A stretch of DNA of 5,503 nt from Candidatus Bathyarchaeota archaeon (GTDB lineage: Archaea; Thermoproteota; Bathyarchaeia; 40CM-2-53-6; RBG-13-38-9). The translations under genes and the position numbers were made by a program. Below the pieces are notes generated by a model. That model was given only the letters and a program-made list of their open reading frames with translations, was not told the origin of the DNA and made no database searches. Location of the stretch: NCBI GenBank assembly GCA_018396565.1, contig JAGTQO010000058.1, positions 4,105 to 9,607 of the forward strand, in the 5' to 3' direction. The first letter of the stretch is position 1, and every line of letters begins with the position of its first letter. Shown in pieces: positions 1 to 4,644 of the stretch.

Positions 1-105
1 GGTGAATGCCCCTCTCACATACATACTTGCCAGAACAAGGGTCCTGTGGCGCACTAATCCAGACTATCGATAGGCTCGTATATCCTATGGGAACCCTATA
101 ATTCT

Positions 106-119
106 GAAAGTTTTATATC
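106..119 (+). promoter_or_regulatory. Archaeal BRE/TATA promoter of the small membrane protein gene
   Basis: A purine-rich BRE-like GAAAG (106-110) runs directly into TTTTATAT (111-118). Transcription would be expected about 25 bases downstream of the TATA centre, near 140. That leaves a leader of roughly 20 bases before the ATG at 160, with GAGAGG at 147-152 as ribosome binding site. The arrangement fits archaeal promoters well, but no transcript start has been measured. Confidence 0.6.
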
Positions 120-159
120 ACCAAACAGCTCATGATAAACGGCTGAGAGAGGATATGTG

Positions 160-447
160 ATGAGTAAGGATCAAACATATGGTGGATTGATACTGCTTAT
201 CTCATTGATCGTTGCAATAATATATGTAGCAGCATTCTTCGCCCCTTGGGTCTCAATATACTTCGCTGCTTGGCCCGCTTGGCTCAACTGGTGGGCGGTG
301 GCGATTCCCGTCTTCCTATTCGTCCTCGCGGCCTTGGTCATCTGCATGTGGATAGGCTGGACCATGATGACAACCCCGCCCCCAGAGCCCCTGGAGGCCG
401 ATATGACACCACCCTCAACAGAGGAGTCAAAGAAGGAGAGCGAATAG
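160..447 (+). CDS. Small two-helix membrane protein of unknown function
   Basis: I do not recognise this 95-residue protein. It has a short polar N-terminus (residues 1-7), a hydrophobic segment at about 8-30, a Trp/Pro/Ala-rich turn (about 36-45), and a second hydrophobic segment at about 44-70 that ends in WIGWTMM. A Pro/Glu/Ser/Lys-rich hydrophilic tail (71-95) follows. This suggests a helical hairpin with both termini on the same side of the membrane and a soluble tail that could bind a partner. The ATG at 160 is preferred over the adjacent GTG at 157, because GAGAGG (147-152) then lies seven bases upstream. It has its own promoter and converges on the KaiC-like ATPase gene, with about 60 bases between the stops. 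There are no cysteine clusters, catalytic motifs or signal-peptidase site. It is very probably a real gene, given its promoter, binding site and coherent membrane topology. Confidence 0.8.
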   Translation: MSKDQTYGGLILLISLIVAIIYVAAFFAPWVSIYFAAWPAWLNWWAVAIPVFLFVLAALVICMWIGWTMMTTPPPEPLEADMTPPSTEESKKESE

Positions 448-508
448 CCTAAAAGATATTTATTGTCTAAAGTATCAGAGGCTCAGCATTACCTAAACAG
501 TCTCGAAG

Positions 509-1252
509 CTAGAATACACTCTCCCTAGAGTATACTTCAAGCCCATTCTCTGTTATCCTGTAAGGCCTCATCTGCGTATCTATAGGTGTCTCCCTCATCT
601 TCTCAATCTGAATAACCCTAGTAGCAGACTTTCCAATCTGTAGGGTCTGGAGAATGATGACTCCATGAGCCAGATATTCCTCTAGCTGCACACTCCTTTC
701 AAGCCCAGTCATCCTGAGCTCGGTAGTTATCACGGTGGTTGCTCCGGTGAGGGTGAGAGCCTCTATGAGCTCCAAAATCACGGACCTCCTCTGAATAATG
801 TCTGGGTACTGAAAGATGAAAGAGGTTATCGGGTCTACAGCTATTCTCTTTGCTGAGATAGCCTTCGCACTCCTTCTAATCTCGCCCATAGCCGCCTCCA
901 ATGAGAAATCTCTCTTTCCTATAGCCAACTTCTCAGTTTTGACATCGCCTCCAAGATGCCTCGTCGGAGAGATATCTGTGAAGGCCCACATGTTTCTCCT
1001 CTCAAGTTCCGGAATATCCCAGCCGAAAGAAGCCATCTCCCTGATTATGTGGTGTCTACTCTCATCTAGGCTGATGAATAATCCAGGCTCATTATAATCC
1101 CTGATTCCGCTTACAAGGAACTGTGCGCAGAATATTGTCTTCCCCGTTCCAGGTCCACCAACGACGAGGACGACACGACCCTTGGGTATTCCGCCATAGA
1201 GCATATCGTCAAGGCCAGGTATACCACTCGGTACCCTCTCAACCTTGGACAT
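509..1252 (-). CDS. KaiC-like / RAD55-family RecA-fold ATPase, single domain
   Basis: A 247-residue protein with one KaiC/RecA-type ATPase domain. The N-terminus carries the family signature around PSGIPGLDDMLYGGIPKG (residues 8-25), in which the domain opens with a G-[IL]-x-x-L-D-x-x-L-x-G-G-[IL]-P pattern. Walker A is GGPGTGKT at 32-39. The position of the KaiC catalytic glutamates reads FISLDE (Asp63, Glu64). Walker B is KRIAVDPITSF with Asp140. A TTEL segment follows in the C-terminal half. Family members bind ATP, often form rings, and in archaea are mostly of unknown role; relatives include ArlH of the archaellum, GvpD-like regulators and RadC-like paralogues. There is no second KaiC domain, no kinase loop resembling cyanobacterial KaiC CII, and no membrane segment. 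The ATG at 1252 is chosen because GGTGGAG sits six bases upstream. The ATG at 1267 would add five residues and would overlap that site. It is divergent from the coiled-coil gene. The family assignment is strong; the cellular role is unknown. Confidence 0.92.
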   Translation of the reverse strand: MSKVERVPSGIPGLDDMLYGGIPKGRVVLVVGGPGTGKTIFCAQFLVSGIRDYNEPGLFISLDESRHHIIREMASFGWDIPELERRNMWAFTDISPTRHLGGDVKTEKLAIGKRDFSLEAAMGEIRRSAKAISAKRIAVDPITSFIFQYPDIIQRRSVILELIEALTLTGATTVITTELRMTGLERSVQLEEYLAHGVIILQTLQIGKSATRVIQIEKMRETPIDTQMRPYRITENGLEVYSRESVF

Positions 1253-1258
1253 GCAAAT

Positions 1259-1265
1259 CTCCACC
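1259..1265 (-). promoter_or_regulatory. Ribosome binding site deciding the start of the ATPase gene
   Basis: On the minus strand GGTGGAG precedes the ATG at 1252-1250 by six bases. The same bases would be codons 1-3 of a longer version starting at 1267, so the site favours the shorter protein. Confidence 0.5.
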
Positions 1266-1283
1266 ATATAGAACCATTAAAGT

Positions 1284-1325
1284 GCAATATAACAGTTACA
1301 CAATACCGAATAGATCAAATAAAAC
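1284..1325 (-). promoter_or_regulatory. Candidate promoter region of the KaiC-like ATPase gene
   Basis: Two TATA-like elements can be read on the minus strand. GTTTTATTT (1325-1317) would put transcription near 1295 and give a leader of about 40 bases. TGTTATATTGC (1294-1284) would start transcription near 1264 and give a very short leader. I cannot tell which is used. The region lies within the divergent space shared with the coiled-coil gene. Confidence 0.35.
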
Positions 1326-1344
1326 ATTAAAATAATCTTATAGG

Positions 1345-1358
1345 TGGTTTAGAAACCA
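1345..1358. repeat. Dyad TGGTTT-AG-AAACCA between divergent genes
   Basis: Six-base arms separated by two bases form an inverted repeat. It lies roughly 20 bases from the inner edge of the best minus-strand TATA element and about 19 bases before the plus-strand TATA element. That is a sensible place for a dimeric regulator acting on both divergent genes. Chance occurrence of a six-base dyad in AT-rich spacer DNA is not negligible. Confidence 0.35.
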
Positions 1359-1375
1359 TATTCTATCAAAATTGC

Positions 1376-1389
1376 AAACATATATATTG
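1376..1389 (+). promoter_or_regulatory. TATA promoter of the coiled-coil protein gene
   Basis: ACATATATATTG (1378-1389) preceded by an A-rich BRE-like stretch is the strongest TATA element in this divergent spacer. A start about 25 bases downstream would fall near 1409, about 20 bases before the GTG at 1428. Confidence 0.5.
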
Positions 1390-1427
1390 ACCTACCCTAA
1401 GATAAAGAACTGGATATCGTTTCCAAG

Positions 1428-1991
1428 GTGTATCTTTTGGAGAAAGAAGGCCTGGAGAGGGCTGTGGTATCAGCGGAGAAGCAGTCATCTTATTTCAGGC
1501 TCGAACAGGTTGCCTTAAGATCTGCGCTCGACGAGCTCAACAGGATGCGGGACGCTAATGAAGTCGACGAAGCCTTGTATGAGGAGCTTCGCGAGAAATA
1601 CTCTCAGAGGCTGAGTGAGATAAGTGAGAAGGAGGAGCAGTTCAGAAAGGTTGCGCAGAGCATTAGACGATTAACCAAATATGATAAGGAGATAGCTATA
1701 TTGAAGGAGTATCAACAGGAACTTTCACAGAAGATAGCAAAAGCTGAGAGTAAACTTGAAGAGGAGAGGAGCAAGATCTTGGAGATCGCTGAGAGATTTG
1801 GATTGATTGGAACTCCAGAGTTGAAGCCTGCCCAGGCGTTGGTGCAGGAACCGGTAAGAGCAGAGCCGGAGAGGCGTCCCACACCAGCCCAGATATCTGC
1901 TGAAGCAGCTGAGGTCGAGTCTGAGGTTGAGCGCTTGAGGAAAGAGATTCTATCGGAGCTTGAGAAAGCAAGGGCCCAATCAAGGAAGTAA
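1428..1991 (+). CDS. Coiled-coil protein of unknown function (weakly CdvA-like helix pattern)
   Basis: A 187-residue, highly charged protein, almost all predicted helix. Residues about 5-122 are rich in Glu, Lys, Arg, Gln and Leu with heptad-like spacing, typical of a long coiled coil. Within it, NEVDEALYEELREKYSQRL (44-62) resembles the acidic 'E-[IV]-x-x-x-x-Y-x-x-L-x-x-x-Y' turn seen in coiled coils of archaeal CdvA-like proteins. There is no PRC-barrel domain at the front, as CdvA itself has. A Pro/Ala/Glu-rich linker (about 128-156, with PERRPTP at 147-153) leads to a short amphipathic C-terminal helix (about 157-183). There are no enzymatic motifs, cysteines or membrane segments. The GTG at 1428 matches the upstream TATA spacing. 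A TTG at 1437 is an alternative, with AAGGTG six bases before it, and would remove three residues. It is divergent from the ATPase gene and convergent with the DUF35 gene. A structural or adaptor role is inferred only. Confidence 0.8.
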   Translation: MYLLEKEGLERAVVSAEKQSSYFRLEQVALRSALDELNRMRDANEVDEALYEELREKYSQRLSEISEKEEQFRKVAQSIRRLTKYDKEIAILKEYQQELSQKIAKAESKLEEERSKILEIAERFGLIGTPELKPAQALVQEPVRAEPERRPTPAQISAEAAEVESEVERLRKEILSELEKARAQSRK

Positions 1992-2042
1992 ACTTCGGCA
2001 TCATGAAACTTTTAGACCCTTCAAGGATTTGAATTGTGACTC

Positions 2043-2477
2043 TTACTTCCTATCGACTGGTCTGAAGAAGTAGCGAGGCCATTGTGGCCAGCCTTCAGCT
2101 GGAGCAGATTCGAAGTCAACCCTTAACTCCATCCCCACCTCAGCCTTCTCGCCTCTGTCCACAATTATCTGGCCTGGAAGAGCAACCCCCTCCGCGAGCC
2201 TTACTATTCCAATGATGTATGGAGACTTGGATGCAAAATTTTTTGGCGGCACATAGACTTCAGAGTATGTCTCGAGTCTCCCCCTCCCACTCAGCTGAAT
2301 CCACCCAAGGTCTGTCGAGTAACACTCTGGACACATTGGTCTCGGTGGGAGAACGAGTCTCCCACATCTGGAGCATCTTACGGCCATAAGTTTTCCCATA
2401 CCGCAGAACTTGTAGAAGTTTTCAATTGTAGGATAGATCTCTTTCCTCTCGTCTCTCCGAAAAGCTATTTCTTCCAC
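2043..2477 (-). CDS. Zn-ribbon OB-fold (DUF35/ChsH2-like) thiolase partner protein
   Basis: A 144-residue protein of the DUF35 family. An N-terminal helical stretch (about 10-30, including IENFYKFCGMGKLMAVRC) leads into a rubredoxin-like zinc ribbon with cysteines 35, 38, 49 and 52 (CSRC ... CPEC). The C-terminal OB-fold (about 57-135) contains GRGRLETYSEVYVPP, SPYIIGIVRLAEG, the family LPGQI motif (100-104) and an EVGMELRVDF strand. All four zinc ligands are present and the length is normal. In archaea such proteins bridge acetoacetyl-CoA thiolase and HMG-CoA synthase so that the intermediate passes through a shared CoA site. In bacteria, relatives partner SCP-x-type lyases and hydratases. 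The GTG at 2477 has AGGAGTG seven bases upstream. It lies 72 bases after the thiolase stop on the same strand, most likely in one transcript. Its job is probably to assist that thiolase. Confidence 0.9.
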   Translation of the reverse strand: MEEIAFRRDERKEIYPTIENFYKFCGMGKLMAVRCSRCGRLVLPPRPMCPECYSTDLGWIQLSGRGRLETYSEVYVPPKNFASKSPYIIGIVRLAEGVALPGQIIVDRGEKAEVGMELRVDFESAPAEGWPQWPRYFFRPVDRK

Positions 2478-2484
2478 ACTCGCA

Positions 2485-2491
2485 CACTCCT
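2485..2491 (-). promoter_or_regulatory. Ribosome binding site of the DUF35 gene
   Basis: AGGAGTG on the minus strand lies seven bases before the GTG at 2477-2475 and supports that non-ATG start. Its presence inside the 72-base gap after the thiolase fits independent translation from a shared transcript. Confidence 0.55.
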
Positions 2492-2549
2492 GTTAAGAGG
2501 CCAATCTGCATATTACCCGATCCAAGTCATCCATTAGAATATTTTGATT

Positions 2550-3725
2550 TTAAATGTTCCTCTTGAATATGTGAACTATTGATGTTGAGCCATGGCCTCC
2601 AAGGTTCTGGGTCAATCCGATCTCAGCACCTTCTACCTGCCGTTTTCCCGCTTGGCCGGTAAGTTGGAGGTATATCTCATATGCTTGGGCGGTTCCAGTA
2701 GCCCCTACAGGGTGTCCTTTAGACTTTAATCCGCCACTTGTGTTGACAGGTATCTTTCCATCCATCTCAGTCTGGCCTGACTCAATGAACGTTCCCCCCT
2801 CACCCTTCCCACATAGACCTAACATCTCATAACTGATTATTTCAGCTATAGTGAAGCAGTCGTGTACCTCAGCCACATCTAAATCATCTGGTCCTACGTC
2901 AGCCATCCTGTAAGCTTCTCTAGCGGCCATAGCTATGGAGTTGAGTGACGTTAAGTCATCCCTCTCATATAGGCCTATGGTATCGCTGGCCTGACCTGTT
3001 CCAACTATATACACAGGCTCATCCGTATACCGTTTAGCCACCTCCGGCTTTGTTAGGATCAGACATGAAGCACCATCAGAGATCAATGAGCAGTCGAAGA
3101 GTCTGAGCGGTGAGGCTATAATCCTTGAGTTCAAAGCCTGCTCGATGGTGATCTCCTTCTGTATATGTGCTTTCGGATTCTTTGAGCCGTTCTTATGATT
3201 CTTCACGGCGACAGCTGCTAGCTGCTCCTCTCTCGTTTTATACTTGAGCATATGAGCCCTAGCGATGAGTGCAAATAATGCTGGAAATGTGAAACCATGC
3301 CACTGTTCAAGGAAGTTGTCTGAGGAGAGGGCGAGGTACTCAGTCGCATCAAATGTTGATAGGTGTGTCATTTTTTCGACTCCACCAACCATTACGGTTT
3401 CTACAAGTCCAGACATGATCGCTTGTACTCCAGCTCTGAGGGCTGCCCCAGATGATGCGCATGCACTCTCAAGCCTTACACTTGGGATAGGGTTCAGCCC
3501 CAGCCAGTCAGCGATGAGAGCCCCAGTATGTCCTTGATGCTCAGACGACTCAGACATTTGTCCTATGAAAAGGGATTTTATATCTTTCTTAGGATTGAGG
3601 TTAGGGCATCTATCGAAAGCCTCCTTGGCGGCTGACAGAAAGATCTCTCTGGAAGATAGTCCTTCGAGCTTCCCAAACTTAGAGAGTCCAGCTGAAATTA
3701 TTGCAGCTAATGCTCGTCCACTCAA
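2550..3725 (-). CDS. Thiolase, archaeal acetoacetyl-CoA / SCP-x type
   Basis: A 391-residue thiolase of the SCP-x-like branch common in archaea. Numbered from the chosen start, the nucleophilic cysteine is Cys89 in ESACASSGAAL, followed by the GGVEKMTH motif (114-121). His288 lies in EVHDCFTIAE and His338 in KGHPVGATG. The C-terminal NLGGHGSTSIVHIF (374-387) replaces the CxGGG motif of bacterial biosynthetic thiolases. Length and motifs are complete. The expected reaction is reversible condensation of two acetyl-CoA to acetoacetyl-CoA, or thiolysis of a longer 3-ketoacyl-CoA; the sequence alone does not separate these. The start is uncertain. TTG at 3725 is preferred because GGAGAGGG sits upstream and the family core (ALAAIISAGLSKFGK) begins just after it. 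TTG at 3743 would add six residues but has no binding site. The only nearby ATG (3747) is out of frame. It is transcribed first, ahead of the DUF35 partner, and divergently from the aldolase. Confidence 0.93.
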   Translation of the reverse strand: MSGRALAAIISAGLSKFGKLEGLSSREIFLSAAKEAFDRCPNLNPKKDIKSLFIGQMSESSEHQGHTGALIADWLGLNPIPSVRLESACASSGAALRAGVQAIMSGLVETVMVGGVEKMTHLSTFDATEYLALSSDNFLEQWHGFTFPALFALIARAHMLKYKTREEQLAAVAVKNHKNGSKNPKAHIQKEITIEQALNSRIIASPLRLFDCSLISDGASCLILTKPEVAKRYTDEPVYIVGTGQASDTIGLYERDDLTSLNSIAMAAREAYRMADVGPDDLDVAEVHDCFTIAEIISYEMLGLCGKGEGGTFIESGQTEMDGKIPVNTSGGLKSKGHPVGATGTAQAYEIYLQLTGQAGKRQVEGAEIGLTQNLGGHGSTSIVHIFKRNI

Positions 3726-3733
3726 ATGTTGAA

Positions 3734-3741
3734 CCCTCTCC
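3734..3741 (-). promoter_or_regulatory. Ribosome binding site deciding the thiolase start
   Basis: GGAGAGGG on the minus strand ends eight bases before the TTG at 3725-3723. It overlaps the alternative TTG at 3743-3741, which argues against the longer form. Confidence 0.5.
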
Positions 3742-3800
3742 AAACATGGTTTCTAAGATGAATTTCAATCTATCTGTCAGCAGAACACATCCACAGCAAT

Positions 3801-3814
3801 CAACTATATAATTG
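3801..3814. promoter_or_regulatory. Near-symmetric TATA box between aldolase and thiolase genes
   Basis: CAACTATATAATTG reads almost the same on both strands, with only one mismatched base pair between its halves. On the plus strand it predicts a start near 3834, roughly 10 bases before the aldolase ATG. On the minus strand it predicts a start near 3782 and a leader of about 57 bases for the thiolase. No equally good separate minus-strand TATA element is visible, so one box may serve both genes. The plus-strand use is the more secure. Confidence 0.5.
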
Positions 3815-3823
3815 GGCTATGTG

Positions 3824-3836
3824 AAGTCTTAGACTT
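3824..3836. repeat. 13-base perfect dyad AAGTCT-T-AGACTT at the aldolase start site
   Basis: Six-base arms around a single central base form a perfect dyad between the TATA box and the aldolase ATG, overlapping the predicted transcription start. A repressor bound here would block RNA polymerase, a common layout for archaeal operators. The regulator is unknown and nothing else in the window carries an evident second copy. Confidence 0.4.
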
Positions 3837-3844
3837 GATTGAGT

Positions 3845-4480
3845 ATGGAAACTGAAGAGAGTATTCTTAAGAGACAGATCGTTCGCAGCATGAAGATACT
3901 TCATAGAAGAGGCTTAATGACTGGGGTTGGAGGAAACGCCAGCGTACGGATGGAGGGGTCAGGTGAAGTTTGGATAACACCCAGCGGAGTCTATAAACCC
4001 GAATTGAAACCTTCGGATCTCGTAAAGATCGACCTCGATGGAAGGGTCATTGAGGGGATTCTGAAACCTTCAATGGAGTGGCATTTCCACACCGCTATCT
4101 ATAGGAGGAGAGCAGACATAAACGCAGTCTTACACACGCATAGCCCATTCAGCACAGGCTTGGCACTGGCAGATGTGAAGTTGAGACCTATAACATTGGA
4201 GGCTGCAACAATGCTTGCCGATGTTCCAATTTTGCCATTTCGATACCCAGGGACTGAAGAGTTGGGCAGACAGGTCGGTGAGGCTATTCTAGGAAGAAGG
4301 GCTCTGATACTACAGAATCACGGCGTCATCGCGGTTGGTTTCGATATGATAGAGGCCCTATCCACAATAGAGATTCTTGAGGAGGTCTCTATAATGACCT
4401 TCATCGCAAGCCAGTATGGGGAAATACAGGAGATACCGCCGGACCAAATCGAACTTATAAAGAAACTGTATCGAATATGA
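3845..4480 (+). CDS. Class II aldolase/adducin family, fuculose-1-phosphate aldolase-like
   Basis: A 211-residue class II, zinc-dependent aldolase. Visible family features are GVGGNASVR (27-35), which supplies the phosphate-binding Asn31; ITPSG (44-48); KPSMEWHFH (74-82) with the probable catalytic Glu78; the zinc ligands His97 and His99 in VLHTHSPFST; and the third ligand His159 in LQNHGVIAVG. Length matches E. coli FucA and archaeal homologues. The expected reaction is reversible retro-aldol cleavage of a ketose 1-phosphate to DHAP and a short aldehyde. Candidate substrates are fuculose-1-P (giving lactaldehyde), ribulose-1-P (giving glycolaldehyde), or 5-deoxy- or methylthio-ribulose-1-P from the DHAP/methionine-salvage shunt. 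The ATG at 3845 is chosen; a TTG at 3839 in frame would add two residues. There is no binding site, and the TATA box puts the transcript start close to the ATG, so translation is probably near-leaderless. An AOR gene follows on the same strand and may use the aldehyde product. The family is certain; the substrate is not. Confidence 0.93.
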   Translation: METEESILKRQIVRSMKILHRRGLMTGVGGNASVRMEGSGEVWITPSGVYKPELKPSDLVKIDLDGRVIEGILKPSMEWHFHTAIYRRRADINAVLHTHSPFSTGLALADVKLRPITLEAATMLADVPILPFRYPGTEELGRQVGEAILGRRALILQNHGVIAVGFDMIEALSTIEILEEVSIMTFIASQYGEIQEIPPDQIELIKKLYRI

Positions 4481-4490
4481 GATGGGAAAA

Positions 4491-4543
4491 ATGCATCTAG
4501 TTAATTATTCAACCTCAATAATTTTACGTAAGATAAGATGCAT
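4491..4543. repeat. Nested inverted repeats downstream of the aldolase gene
   Basis: The outer arms ATGCATCT (4491-4498) and AGATGCAT (4536-4543) are perfectly complementary over eight bases. Inside them, AATTATT (4503-4509) and AATAATT (4517-4523) form a second seven-base stem with a seven-base loop, followed by TTTA. The right outer arm also overlaps a ten-base palindrome, TGCATATGCA (4539-4548). This could be a transcript-end hairpin, a leader structure of the following gene, or an operator. The inner stem is entirely A/T, so its stability is low. Confidence 0.35.
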
Positions 4544-4630
4544 ATGCAACCGCAGTTATGCCGCTAAACGCTTCTCGACCCAAAGATTCCTCCAATAACA
4601 TTCCGTAAAAGTCCCTGCAACAGTTGGCTG

Positions 4631-4637
4631 GGTGGTG
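4631..4637 (+). promoter_or_regulatory. Ribosome binding site of the AOR gene
   Basis: GGTGGTG lies seven bases before the GTG at 4645 and matches the GGTG part of the archaeal Shine-Dalgarno sequence. It supports GTG as start. The nearby ATG at 4649 reaches a stop after three codons. Confidence 0.55.
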
Positions 4638-4644
4638 TCAGAGA

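Larger units (their letters stand above)
4481..4644. other. 164-base intergenic gap between aldolase and AOR genes
   Basis: No coding frame of note fits here. The left half holds the nested inverted repeats. I find no convincing TATA box at the proper distance (about 40-50 bases) before the AOR start, so the AOR may be read through from the aldolase or use a poor promoter. I looked for a tRNA and for C/D-box motifs and did not find a supportable one. Confidence 0.4.

Noticed and set aside
1..73. Possible gene remnants at the left edge: a plus-strand frame ending in TAG at 71-73, or a minus-strand gene starting with ATG at 24-22 and leaving the window.
   Set aside because: Only 8 to 23 codons are visible in either reading, with no recognisable motif, no convincing ribosome binding site for the minus version, and no way to choose between them.
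171..452. Other open frames overlapping the small membrane protein gene (minus 171-365 and plus 246-452).
   Set aside because: The membrane frame has the promoter, ribosome binding site and coherent two-helix topology; the others show no family features and are overlapping shadows.
448..508. A terminator between the convergent membrane-protein and ATPase genes.
   Set aside because: Short T-rich stretches occur but no strong U-tract or hairpin stands out from the AT-rich background.
816..1335. Plus-strand open frames opposite and beside the KaiC-like ATPase gene (816-1097, 1123-1335).
   Set aside because: They lie antisense to the clearly conserved Walker A/B coding frame and have no protein features of their own.
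1696..2004. Minus-strand open frame opposite the coiled-coil gene.
   Set aside because: Its Pro/Ser/Leu-rich composition is what the antisense of a Glu/Lys-rich coiled coil produces, and no start signals support it.
3265..3537. Plus-strand open frame opposite the thiolase.
   Set aside because: It lies antisense to the block that includes the catalytic cysteine region, with no recognisable domain.
4550..4640. A tRNA or box C/D RNA in the gap before the AOR gene.
   Set aside because: No acceptor stem or proper T-arm on either strand could be built, and there is no TGATGA/CTGA pair.
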